Source: Prevotella sp. (GTDB taxonomy: Bacteria > Bacteroidota > Bacteroidia > Bacteroidales > Bacteroidaceae). Taken from it: a stretch of 64,000 bases of DNA. The position numbers were made by a program, and so were the translations under genes. Each line of letters opens with the position of its first letter. Positions within the stretch are counted from its first letter, which is position 1. The notes beneath the pieces were generated by a model, which saw only the letters and a list, made by a program, of their open reading frames with translations, was not told where the DNA came from and did no database searches. Of this stretch, positions 1-6,526 are shown in pieces. The stretch is taken from assembly GCA_015060535.1 (NCBI GenBank), contig SUYH01000003.1:62001-126000 (forward strand), given 5' to 3'.

Positions 1-190
1 CGTGCGAAGGCAACATCACCTCAAAGTAGCGCGTATCGTCTTCGAAACGGCTAAGCACCGTGCGCCAGAAGTAGATGTCGTCGTAGCTTTCGACATAAGC
101 CACGATACGCCTCCTGGCCTGCTTCGACTTCAGCCGATTTGCCGCCTCGAAGTACTGCGAATTGAGATTATCTTTTAGCTTACTAGGCAT
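1..190 (-). CDS. DUF4435-type (TOPRIM-like) protein, N-terminal fragment
   Basis: Only the first 63 codons are in the window; the rest runs off the left edge. Translation starts at the ATG on the minus strand at 188-190. Residues 30-42 read VAYVESYDDIYFW, the hydrophobic-VE-x-x-DD pattern that starts TOPRIM-like DUF4435 proteins (family knowledge). It lies 30 bases downstream of an ABC-type ATPase on the same strand, so the two are probably one operon. ATPase plus DUF4435 pairs occur in the PARIS (AriA/AriB) phage-defence system, but also as uncharacterised chromosomal pairs, and the fragment is too short to choose. The spacer to the ATPase is made of 7-base repeats. Confidence 0.6.
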   Translation of the reverse strand, partial: MPSKLKDNLNSQYFEAANRLKSKQARRRIVAYVESYDDIYFWRTVLSRFEDDTRYFEVMLPSH

Positions 191-224
191 AACTGTCAAC
201 TATCAACTGTCAACTGTCAACTAC
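191..224. repeat. 7-bp tandem repeat between ATPase and DUF4435 genes
   Basis: About 4.9 copies of AACTGTC/AACTATC. It fills the whole spacer between the two minus-strand genes and overlaps the ATPase stop codon. The unit has the same form (AAYTRTC) as the array at 1055-1088. Confidence 0.85.
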
Positions 225-1024
225 AAAGTAATGTCCGTCACCTCCGTCACTTTATCCATCCAGCCGCTCATGATGACAGCAGGCGAATGGGTAGTGAGTA
301 TGATCTGCACGTTGGGGTTCAGCTCCAGTATCAGTTCGATGAGCCGCTTCTGCCACTCGATGTGCAGACTGACCTCCGGCTCGTCCATAAACAGGACATA
401 GGGCTCGTGGTCCTCCACCAACACAGTAAGCAGGATGGCCAGCATCTGCTTCTCACCGCTCGACAATTGGTAGGGCACCAGCGTCTCGCCAATCTGCGAG
501 AAACGGATCTCATTCTCCGTGCGTACGATCTTCTTGCCCGTCTCTTCGAAGAGCTCGTCGACGATATCCTGGAATCGCTTCTTGGGTTGCGACAAATGCT
601 GGGCGGCATCAGCATTGCCCTGTTGCAGTTCGGCAATGATACGATTACCAATGTTCACCTGGTAGTCCAGATACTTACGCTGAAGGTGATACAACTGGAA
701 GTCGAGAGCCGACGTGATGCGAGCATCCACATGACTCATCGTACCCAGATCCAGCACGGGGCTGTCCAGCGAACGGATGAGGTCGAAACGGATGTGAGAT
801 GCGTCCTCGGGTTCTACCGTGATGTGCACGCCCTTCAGCAGATGGTTAATGACGTCGCCATTCGTATTGACACTCTTCACCACCCGATTCAGGATGGTCG
901 ACTTGCCCACACCATTGATACCGCTGAGCACGTTGACATGCGGATCCAGCTTCCACACGATGTGTTTCTTACCGCTCCATAGAGAGTCAATCTCTATCTC
1001 CTTGATATATTCTGCATACTTCAT
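221..1024 (-). CDS. AAA/ABC-type ATPase (AriA/OLD-like)
   Basis: A 267-residue cytoplasmic ATPase of the SMC/ABC-like class. Visible motifs are Walker A GINGVGKST (residues 35-43), an ABC signature LSSGEKQ (187-193), Walker B VLFMDEPEVSLH (from 210) and the H-loop TTHSP (244-248). It is short because it has only a small insertion between Walker A and the signature. I use the ATG at 1022-1024 rather than the longer frame beginning at 1063, because the -7 element TATCTTTG (minus strand, 1041-1048) lies inside that extension. The next gene downstream is the DUF4435 protein, suggesting a sensor ATPase working with a TOPRIM-like effector. The defence role is an inference. Confidence 0.85.
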   Translation of the reverse strand: MKYAEYIKEIEIDSLWSGKKHIVWKLDPHVNVLSGINGVGKSTILNRVVKSVNTNGDVINHLLKGVHITVEPEDASHIRFDLIRSLDSPVLDLGTMSHVDARITSALDFQLYHLQRKYLDYQVNIGNRIIAELQQGNADAAQHLSQPKKRFQDIVDELFEETGKKIVRTENEIRFSQIGETLVPYQLSSGEKQMLAILLTVLVEDHEPYVLFMDEPEVSLHIEWQKRLIELILELNPNVQIILTTHSPAVIMSGWMDKVTEVTDITL

Positions 1025-1040
1025 AGCCCTAAGTTTTCTG

Positions 1041-1048
1041 CAAAGATA
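1041..1048 (-). promoter_or_regulatory. -7 element of ATPase/DUF4435 operon
   Basis: TATCTTTG on the minus strand, 16 bases before the ATPase ATG. The place of the -33 element is taken by a 7-bp tandem repeat. Confidence 0.6.
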
Positions 1049-1054
1049 CAAAAT

Positions 1055-1088
1055 AATTATCAATTATCAATTATCAATTATCAATTAT
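1055..1088. repeat. AATTATC heptanucleotide tandem repeat in a divergent promoter
   Basis: About 4.9 perfect copies of AATTATC between the two divergent -7 elements at 1041-1048 (minus) and 1094-1101 (plus). A copy-number change would alter the spacing upstream of both promoters. Confidence 0.9.
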
Positions 1089-1093
1089 TTTTG

Positions 1094-1101
1094 TACCTTT
1101 G
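1094..1101 (+). promoter_or_regulatory. -7 element of EamA transporter gene
   Basis: TACCTTTG ends only 5 bases before the ATG at 1107, so the transcript should be leaderless or nearly so. No -33 TTTG is visible; the tandem repeat lies there. Confidence 0.6.
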
Positions 1102-1106
1102 CATCC

Positions 1107-2030
1107 ATGAAACAAAATAAAGCACTCATAGCCCACCTTTCGATGTTCGGCGCTTGTGCCGGATGGGGACTGATGGCACCCGTTGGGAAGGACGCGATGA
1201 CCCACGGCTTCGACGGCATCACGATGGTCACCTTCCGCGTCGTAGGTGCCTGTCTGCTGTTCTGGATAGCCTCCTTCTTCGCACCTAAGGAACACGTGCC
1301 TACCCGCGACAAGCTGATGTTCATCGGCGCTGGTCTGTTCGGATTGGTCTGCAACCAGTGCTGCTACACCATCGGACTCTCTATCACATCACCTATCAAC
1401 GCCTCGATTGTCACCACCTCGATGCCTATCTTTGCCATGCTGCTGGCTGCCCTTATCCTGAAGGAGCCCATCACGGGAAAGAAAGCCCTTGGCGTGTTGA
1501 TGGGCTGCTCGGGAGCACTCATCCTCATCCTCACGTCGGCAGCTCATGCCACCGATAAAGTGGGTGACATCCGCGGCGACCTCTTCTGCCTGTTTGCCCA
1601 GTTCTCCTTTGCGCTATACCTGTCGCTATTCAACCCGCTGATACGTCGTTACAACGTGTTCACCATCAATAAATACATGTTCTCATGGGCCACGCTGACG
1701 CTTCTGCCATTCACTTTTTCACACGTCAGCGAAGTGTTGTCAGAACCCATCCCTTCTAAGACGTGGTGGGAAGTTGCCTATGTTGTGGGCATCGGCACGT
1801 TCTTCGGCTATATCCTCACCATGATAGGTCAGCGTACGTTGCGCCCTACGGTAGTCAGTGTCTACAACTACGTGCAGCCTATCGTTTCCGTTGCTGCCTC
1901 GCTGCTAATGGGAATCGGCATTCTGAAACCCACCCACGCCCTGGCTGTCGTCTTGGTATTCAGCGGTGTCTGGCTAGTGACGAAGTCGAAATCGCGCAGG
2001 GATATGGAACTAAAAAAGAGAGCCCACTGA
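1107..2030 (+). CDS. EamA/DMT family transporter
   Basis: A 307-residue inner-membrane protein of the drug/metabolite transporter superfamily. It has about ten hydrophobic segments arranged as two EamA repeats, beginning HLSMFGACAGWGLMAPVGKD. The second half has the family-typical GTFFGYILTMIGQRTLRPTVV and a last helix before a basic tail (KSKSRRDMELKKR). Members export small metabolites or amino acids; the substrate cannot be read from the sequence. The ATG at 1107 lies directly behind TACCTTTG, so the longer upstream frame is rejected. It is transcribed alone and diverges from the ATPase. Confidence 0.88.
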   Translation: MKQNKALIAHLSMFGACAGWGLMAPVGKDAMTHGFDGITMVTFRVVGACLLFWIASFFAPKEHVPTRDKLMFIGAGLFGLVCNQCCYTIGLSITSPINASIVTTSMPIFAMLLAALILKEPITGKKALGVLMGCSGALILILTSAAHATDKVGDIRGDLFCLFAQFSFALYLSLFNPLIRRYNVFTINKYMFSWATLTLLPFTFSHVSEVLSEPIPSKTWWEVAYVVGIGTFFGYILTMIGQRTLRPTVVSVYNYVQPIVSVAASLLMGIGILKPTHALAVVLVFSGVWLVTKSKSRRDMELKKRAH

Positions 2031-2040
2031 GGACTCTCTT
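2016..2040 (-). terminator. Terminator of the HU-like gene, overlapping the end of the EamA gene
   Basis: AAGAGAGCC and GGACTCTCTT pair with one bulged base. On the minus strand the stem is followed by a run of T (CTCTCTTTTTTA), so it mainly serves the HU gene. It overlaps the EamA stop codon. Confidence 0.7.
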
Positions 2041-2065
2041 CAACATTTCCCGTTACATAACTTCG

Positions 2066-2689
2066 TTAGTTTCCGGTCTCGAAGCCTGCGCTGCCGCCAC
2101 CGTTGTCGCCACCGGTATTGCCGCCCGTGTTGTCGCCGGTGCTACCACTGGTATTGCCAGAGCCTCCCGTGTTATCACTCCCCTCGCCCGTTGGAGAGGT
2201 GCTGGGGGTGAGGCTTCCCTTGGCAGCTGCAATCTCGGCCTTGGCCTTGTCGGTCCACGAGAGCTTCACCACCTTCTTCAGCTCGTCGCGGGTCAGATCG
2301 CCAGTCGACTGAGCCAGCAGCTTCACCGTCTTCACGGCAGGACCGGTCTTGTCGCCCTGCTTCAGCTCGCCCAGGCTGGCCTGTGCCACCTTGTCGGTCT
2401 GCGCGTCGTAGAGCGTCTCCAGACCGTTGGCCTCCACGGTAGCCTTGAAGATGGCCAGATTGTCAATCTTCACCGTGTTGCCGTTCAACACCTGCTCGCG
2501 CACGCACTTCACGAAGTCGGTCAGCACGCCCAGAATCGAGCCCTCCGAGAACACCGTGTTGTGCTCTGCCATGTGGCGCGCCATGTCGCTGACCGACAGC
2601 GCCTGCTTGTAATTCACTCGGGCATAAAGCTTGCCCGCCTGTTCGGTTTCCGAAGTCTCGGTCACCTTACTCAAATAAAGTTCAATCAT
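2066..2689 (-). CDS. HU family (HU-HIG) DNA-binding protein with Gly/Asn-rich tail
   Basis: A 207-residue protein whose first ~125 residues match the Bacteroidetes HU-HIG architecture: an N-terminal strand segment (MIELYLSKV) and a helical HU core with MARHMAEHNTVFSEGSILGV. About 40 C-terminal residues are low complexity, rich in G, N, T and S. Members bind DNA without clear sequence specificity; many copies lie next to smalltalk and amidase genes or polysaccharide loci in this phylum (established genomic pattern). It has its own promoter at 2786-2817 and a ~95-nt leader containing a 17-codon frame whose stop overlaps this start (ATGA). Confidence 0.85.
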   Translation of the reverse strand: MIELYLSKVTETSETEQAGKLYARVNYKQALSVSDMARHMAEHNTVFSEGSILGVLTDFVKCVREQVLNGNTVKIDNLAIFKATVEANGLETLYDAQTDKVAQASLGELKQGDKTGPAVKTVKLLAQSTGDLTRDELKKVVKLSWTDKAKAEIAAAKGSLTPSTSPTGEGSDNTGGSGNTSGSTGDNTGGNTGGDNGGGSAGFETGN

Positions 2690-2739
2690 ACCTTTGTTGC
2701 GTTTTTTGTGGTATTAGAAACTATTGCAGCCATCTGCAT
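2686..2739 (-). CDS. Possible 17-aa leader peptide coupled to the HU gene
   Basis: The frame reads MQMAAIVSNTTKNATKV and its TGA overlaps the HU ATG as ATGA. The only support is the overlap and the same layout upstream of the smalltalk gene (6113-6169). The two leaders share TCTAATACCA followed by an A-rich stretch. It may be chance. Confidence 0.25.
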   Translation of the reverse strand: MQMAAIVSNTTKNATKV

Positions 2740-2785
2740 CGGGTGACTGCTTCCCGCCTTTGTAACTAGCTCTCTAATTACCCTA

Positions 2786-2817
2786 CAAAGATACGAAAAT
2801 TTTCTGAAACCGCCAAA
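2786..2817 (-). promoter_or_regulatory. Consensus promoter of the HU gene
   Basis: On the minus strand TTTG (2814-2817) is followed by 20 bases and then TATCTTTG (2786-2793), the same spacing found at most promoters in this window. Confidence 0.8.
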
Positions 2818-2934
2818 TATTTCGCCATCTTTTTTTAGTTATTTTTATTCCGCGAGAACAAGATTTGAGCGGAATTCCTTTGCGTTTTCATAAAAAGTGC
2901 TTAAATTTGCAGTCGACAACAAATATAGTTGAGT

Positions 2935-3162
2935 ATGACAACGACATTAAACATCTCACTCAATGTTCCAGAATCCTATGAAGTCGAGGAACTGACTCGC
3001 CAACTGACAGAGTATGGCGAACGGCTTATTGCACGTGGTAAGCCATCGGCAAAGCCCCGTCATCGCCCAAGTCGTGATTTCCTGAGAAGTTTTTCGTTGC
3101 CTAAAGGTGCAACCTCTGAGCAACTTATTGACGAACATCTTGCAGAGAAGTACGGCGTATGA
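2935..3162 (+). CDS. Antitoxin-like partner of a PIN-domain toxin
   Basis: A 75-residue protein directly upstream of, and overlapping by 4 bases (ATGA) with, a PIN-domain gene, the usual order of a type II toxin-antitoxin pair. The N-terminal half (MTTTLNISLNVPESYEVEEL) looks like a strand-helix DNA-binding antitoxin start, then a basic stretch (KPSAKPRHRPSRDF), then a C-terminal part ending HLAEKYGV that would bind the toxin. I choose the ATG at 2935 over a TTG two codons earlier. The antitoxin family is not recognised with certainty. Confidence 0.7.
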   Translation: MTTTLNISLNVPESYEVEELTRQLTEYGERLIARGKPSAKPRHRPSRDFLRSFSLPKGATSEQLIDEHLAEKYGV

Positions 3163-3611
3163 AGCTGTTTCTTGACACCAACATTTTCGTTGAGTTCATA
3201 GAGCATCGTAAACAATACGAGCCTGTGAGCCGGATTATTGATGCCATCATCGAAGAACAGCATACAGCTTGTATCTCGACGGGTAGTCTGTATACGCTTA
3301 CTTATTTGTTTGAACGCGGTTTGAAGATGCAAGACATCCACAAGCCTGAACTCACCCAGCGAATCCGTCATCTTCTGGCAGAAGTGCTGAACATGTCAAC
3401 CGTTGTGCCGCTGGCTCATGCCAATGCCGAGACTGCTGTTTATGACGAATCATTTACCGATATCGAGGACAGTTTTCAGTACCGTTGTGCACTTGAGAAC
3501 CGTTGTCATGTGCTGATAACCATCAATGATAATGACTACAACAATGCTGATCAGTCGGGGATTGAAATCCTAACTCCCTCAGCATTTGTCGATAAATATA
3601 TTAATGTATAA
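3159..3611 (+). CDS. PIN-domain toxin (VapC-like ribonuclease)
   Basis: A 150-residue single PIN domain. The first acidic residue is in MKLFLDTNIF (Asp6), a second acidic position is Glu12, and the C-terminal acidic cluster is DIEDSFQYRCALE (residues 101-113), followed by the strand CHVLITIND. These acidic residues bind metal for RNA cleavage in the family. It overlaps the antitoxin gene by 4 bases, so it should be translationally coupled to it. The RNA target cannot be predicted. Confidence 0.85.
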   Translation: MKLFLDTNIFVEFIEHRKQYEPVSRIIDAIIEEQHTACISTGSLYTLTYLFERGLKMQDIHKPELTQRIRHLLAEVLNMSTVVPLAHANAETAVYDESFTDIEDSFQYRCALENRCHVLITINDNDYNNADQSGIEILTPSAFVDKYINV

Positions 3612-3672
3612 CCCCTTAAAAACTGCAGATGCCTATGGGCTGAAAGAAATATAACTGAAAAGGACATATAGG

Positions 3673-3852
3673 ATGAACATCCACTTTTGGATTCTTGTTT
3701 CTGAAAATCGCCAATTGCCAGAACGTAATCAAGAACAGAAGTTGGAGTTCGCGCCTAATGGCGTGGACTTTACTCGTTTAAGATTACAAGGTGTTTGGCG
3801 ATACCTCAGAGACGTAGACGAAGTAAATTGTCCACGTTTTTTGATTACATAA
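3673..3852 (+). CDS. Small hypothetical ORF (59 aa)
   Basis: An ATG frame of 59 codons between the PIN toxin and the SusD-like lipoprotein, starting MNIHFWILVSENRQLPERN and containing FTRLRLQGVWRYLRDVDEV. A purine-rich GGACATATAGG lies just before the start. There is no recognisable family, signal peptide or promoter. It could be real, a remnant or chance. The rest of 3612-3871 shows nothing recognisable. Confidence 0.25.
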   Translation: MNIHFWILVSENRQLPERNQEQKLEFAPNGVDFTRLRLQGVWRYLRDVDEVNCPRFLIT

Positions 3853-3871
3853 ACAAAACTTAATATTTTCA

Positions 3872-5539
3872 ATGATGATGAAAAAAAACTTTTTCTGTAT
3901 GATGACAATGTTGCTTGTCGCAATGATGAGTGTTAGTGTAATGTCGTGCGGTGGAGATAGTGACGATGGCCCTGGAGTTAGTGGGCAAGAATTAAAGAAC
4001 CAGGCCATAGGCACTTGGATGTGTATTCAAAGCACGGACGAGGCTCAAGGCAATACATATAACGGTCTAATGGTTGGCAAACAAGTTACGATATATGATA
4101 ATGGGACGTATACATCGACTGCATCGTCGTTCGGCTATACAGGAACTTACTCTATAAGCGGCAATACGATAACAGCCAAGAGCAACCAAGGGGCAACATT
4201 CGTCATTTCTGTATCGATTCGTGGCAACAATATGACATGGCAGGGCACAGCAAGCAATGGAGTAACGTTTAATTATGTTTTCATGAAGGAGAGCGACGAT
4301 ACACCCTCTACGCTGAATATTACCAAGGAAATGATTGCGGGCGATTTCAGTTGGCAACTGGAGGAATATACTGTCCAAAGAGGCTCAGGTGGTAGTATGT
4401 TGTATAAGGGAGCAACAGTTCATTTTAGTACAGACGGTTCTTGTACTGGTTTCCATTCTATGGAAAATGCTTATCGCATCAATAATGGAAGAATAGAAAC
4501 TTATTATCAGAGAACTAACGAACCCATGTTCGTCTATACACTTCTTTCGCAGAGCGGAGAAACGGTTCGTGTTCAGATGGATGGTACGCTGGATGACGAT
4601 TTACAGGCTATTCTTACGTTGAAGAAGGTTGAGGATAAGACTCCGGAAACACAAACAACAACTGACGAATCATGGTCGTCAAAGGAAGCTGTCCAAGCTG
4701 TTTTTAGTGCATGTTATCAATATCTTTCAGAATTTGAAGACGCCCAACAAAAATTGGAGAAACAACGTCTAAGTGGAAATGCCATTAATTCTCAGAATAC
4801 TAACATAAAGAATGCTTGGGAAGCAGCTTACCAAAGTATCAATGTAGCCAACATGTTTATTGAACGCTCATCTAACGTGCAGAATTTTGGCGGAACGCTT
4901 ACTTCTGATGAAATCAAGCGAATGCAGAGCGAGTTAAGAGCTGTTCGCGCATTTGTGTATTATAACATTGCCATCCTTTGGGGTGATGTTCCTTTGATAG
5001 AAGTTCCCAATATCACAGATTGGGCTATCCCACATCATAAACAGGCAGAAGTTTTCAATTTTGCCTATACTGAAATTTCCCAAGTGTTGACAGACTTAGC
5101 CGATTATAATGATGTAAATGACAGGTTACACATGAGAAAAGATGCAGGAACTATGCTTAAGGCTGAGTTGGAAATGACATTAGGCAATCAAACGACAGCT
5201 TTGTCGCTCATCAATAAGATAGATAAACAACTGTATGTGGACAACAAACAATCCATATGGCTCGTCTCGAAGACTGATAACGCTACGGGTAGTGTTTCAA
5301 CGATTCCTGTTTATACTGCCGACCACCTGAGTTTATATAGCTTAGAGGCTTCTGGAGACAAAAACCAAGCGTTGAACAGTTGGAAGAACACATCAGTTGG
5401 GTATGGTTACTGGGCTGCTTTAAAAAGAATGCAGCAGGCACAGACTGTTACAGGATGTGCTGATTACGAGTTGTTGATGCCTTTCCCATATAACTATATT
5501 GCAACTAATCCGAGTGCGATACAGAATCCAGGCTATTGA
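3872..5539 (+). CDS. Orphan SusD-like lipoprotein fused to N-terminal beta domains
   Basis: A 555-residue lipoprotein with lipobox VMSC (Cys26). Residues about 45-140 and 145-250 look like two lipocalin-like beta domains (GTWMCIQSTDEAQ, then GDFSWQLEEYTV). From about 265 it becomes SusD/RagB-like: RAFVYYNIAILWGDVPLIE is the TPR-helix signature of SusD, and the end YELLMPFPYNYIATNPSAIQ followed by NPGY is the standard SusD C-terminus. The SusD part is only ~290 residues against ~500-650 normally, and no SusC gene is near. It may bind an extracellular ligand on the cell surface, but not necessarily a sugar. ATG codons at 3872, 3875 and 3878 are all possible starts. Confidence 0.75.
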   Translation: MMMKKNFFCMMTMLLVAMMSVSVMSCGGDSDDGPGVSGQELKNQAIGTWMCIQSTDEAQGNTYNGLMVGKQVTIYDNGTYTSTASSFGYTGTYSISGNTITAKSNQGATFVISVSIRGNNMTWQGTASNGVTFNYVFMKESDDTPSTLNITKEMIAGDFSWQLEEYTVQRGSGGSMLYKGATVHFSTDGSCTGFHSMENAYRINNGRIETYYQRTNEPMFVYTLLSQSGETVRVQMDGTLDDDLQAILTLKKVEDKTPETQTTTDESWSSKEAVQAVFSACYQYLSEFEDAQQKLEKQRLSGNAINSQNTNIKNAWEAAYQSINVANMFIERSSNVQNFGGTLTSDEIKRMQSELRAVRAFVYYNIAILWGDVPLIEVPNITDWAIPHHKQAEVFNFAYTEISQVLTDLADYNDVNDRLHMRKDAGTMLKAELEMTLGNQTTALSLINKIDKQLYVDNKQSIWLVSKTDNATGSVSTIPVYTADHLSLYSLEASGDKNQALNSWKNTSVGYGYWAALKRMQQAQTVTGCADYELLMPFPYNYIATNPSAIQNPGY

Positions 5540-5561
5540 TTTCCCGTATTTTTCCTCACAG

Positions 5562-5601
5562 AAAATTCCCTGCAATCTCTTTGGATTTTGCAGGGAATTT
5601 T
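5562..5601. terminator. Bidirectional terminator between SusD-like and M15 genes
   Basis: A perfect 14-bp stem (AAAATTCCCTGCAA with TTGCAGGGAATTTT) with a 12-base loop and T-rich flanks on both strands. It sits between two convergent genes. Confidence 0.9.
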
Positions 5602-6012
5602 TCATTTGTAATACCCAATCCGAACGTAGTGCCGGGGACAGGTGAACGGAGCCCAGGAGATGTGGAGCCAGCCGTTGCCGGTCAAGAGCTGGTCGGTGTA
5701 GGCATTCGCTTTCAGGAAATCGACCAGGCGTTGGAACTGGTGAGGGTCCTGGGGACGGATGTCAGCGGCTTGGCCGAGCAGGTGCTGCGAGTTACGGACA
5801 CCGCCAACCAGGGCATTGACGCGCGGATTGCGGAAACCGGAGTTGATGAAGATGGGACAGCCGATGGCCTCGCGGGCGGGCTCCAGCAGGTGCCGACAGC
5901 CGTACATAAGGCTGGCCACCTGCTGGATCGTAGGAACGTTAGCAGGGTACTTGCCGAAGTTGCAGAACTCTGCCAACGTAAAGTGTGGGGACAGACGGAT
6001 GTCGTTCATCAT
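5602..6012 (-). CDS. M15 family peptidoglycan peptidase (D-Ala-D-Ala carboxypeptidase type)
   Basis: A 136-residue zinc peptidase of the M15A type. The metal ligands are visible as SQHLLGQAAD (His77, Asp84) and WLHISW (His117). The N-terminus (MMNDIRLSPHFTLAEFCNF) and SGFRNPRVNALVGG are family-typical. It has no signal peptide. The start ATGATG overlaps the smalltalk stop, so the longer frame (to 6099) is rejected because it reads through the smalltalk gene. Phage endolysins of this family cut cross-linking peptides. The layout of tiny membrane peptide followed by peptidoglycan hydrolase resembles a lysis cassette. Confidence 0.85.
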   Translation of the reverse strand: MMNDIRLSPHFTLAEFCNFGKYPANVPTIQQVASLMYGCRHLLEPAREAIGCPIFINSGFRNPRVNALVGGVRNSQHLLGQAADIRPQDPHQFQRLVDFLKANAYTDQLLTGNGWLHISWAPFTCPRHYVRIGYYK

Positions 6013-6116
6013 ACGGCTGCTCCCATGCATGCTGTGGTGGTCAATGCTGTCAGGGCTGCGGTGGCAGCTGCGACGATAATCCTCAGAAGGACTTCCCAAA
6101 TGCTGTTCTTTTTCAT
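6009..6116 (-). CDS. Smalltalk protein (35 aa)
   Basis: The product begins MKKNSIWEVLLRIIVAAATA and ends TTTACMGAAV. It matches the short smalltalk family known from Bacteroidales, which recurs next to HU and amidase genes (established pattern). It has a charged N-terminus, one hydrophobic segment (residues 10-28) and a Cys30 preceded by TTTA, loosely like a lipobox. Its TGA overlaps the ATG of the M15 gene, indicating translational coupling. Function is unknown; holin- or spanin-like roles are speculation. Confidence 0.85.
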   Translation of the reverse strand: MKKNSIWEVLLRIIVAAATAALTALTTTACMGAAV

Positions 6117-6169
6117 AATTGTTGTGTTTTTAAGATGTTAATAAATAGGGTTAATTGTTTGTGTTTCAT
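6113..6169 (-). CDS. Possible 18-aa leader peptide coupled to smalltalk
   Basis: The frame reads MKHKQLTLFINILKTQQL and its TGA overlaps the smalltalk ATG (ATGA). It begins 29 bases after the -7 element. The arrangement matches the leader frame before the HU gene. The only evidence is position and overlap. Confidence 0.3.
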   Translation of the reverse strand: MKHKQLTLFINILKTQQL

Positions 6170-6197
6170 GGTATTAGATTACCTTTTGAATACCTTA

Positions 6198-6229
6198 CAA
6201 AGGTACGAAAAATTTTTGAATTATCCAAA
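6198..6229 (-). promoter_or_regulatory. Consensus promoter of smalltalk-M15 operon
   Basis: Minus strand TTTG (6226-6229), 20 bases, TACCTTTG (6198-6205). Confidence 0.8.
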
Positions 6230-6249
6230 TTTTTGATGCAGAAAATTGC

Positions 6250-6285
6250 AAAAAACCTCACAGGGGGTCTGTCCCCGTGTGAGGT
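6250..6285 (-). terminator. Strong hairpin terminator
   Basis: ACCTCACA-GGGG pairs with CCCC-(G)-TGTGAGGT around a short loop, followed on the minus strand by six T. It lies far downstream of vapE and just upstream of the smalltalk promoter, so it insulates that promoter. Confidence 0.8.
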
Positions 6286-6303
6286 CCCTTGGTGGAAGTA
6301 ATC

Positions 6304-6366
6304 AATAACCTGCGGTTATTACCAAATAAGCGTGGGTTATTGCGGAATAAGCGTGGGTTATTGGCA
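6304..6366. repeat. Three-unit 21-bp phased repeat array
   Basis: Units start at 6304, 6325 and 6346, exactly 21 bases apart. Each contains an imperfect palindrome: AATAACCTGCGGTTATT, then AATAAGCGTGGGTTATT twice. It is non-coding and lies between two terminator structures in the 6117-6526 gap. Confidence 0.85.
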
Positions 6367-6392
6367 GGCGAAAGACCTGTTTTGGCAAAAAG

Positions 6393-6521
6393 GGGTGGAG
6401 ATGGTGGAGATGTTTCCTTAGGGGATTAAAAAATAAATCCTAAATCACCTTGCAAAATGTACAAGTAGATTTAGGATTTAATTTTCGAATTATATAGAAA
6501 TCATCTCCACCATCTCCACCC
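6393..6521 (-). terminator. Nested inverted repeat (double terminator) after vapE
   Basis: The outer arms are a perfect 20-bp inverted repeat (6393-6412 with 6502-6521), each arm a doubled GGTGGAGAT-type unit. The inner arms are a perfect 13-bp repeat TAAATCCTAAATC (6434-6446) with its complement (6468-6480). On the minus strand both stems are followed by T runs. It begins 5 bases after the vapE stop. It could also be a MITE-like remnant, but no target duplication is visible. Confidence 0.75.
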
Positions 6522-6526
6522 TCACG

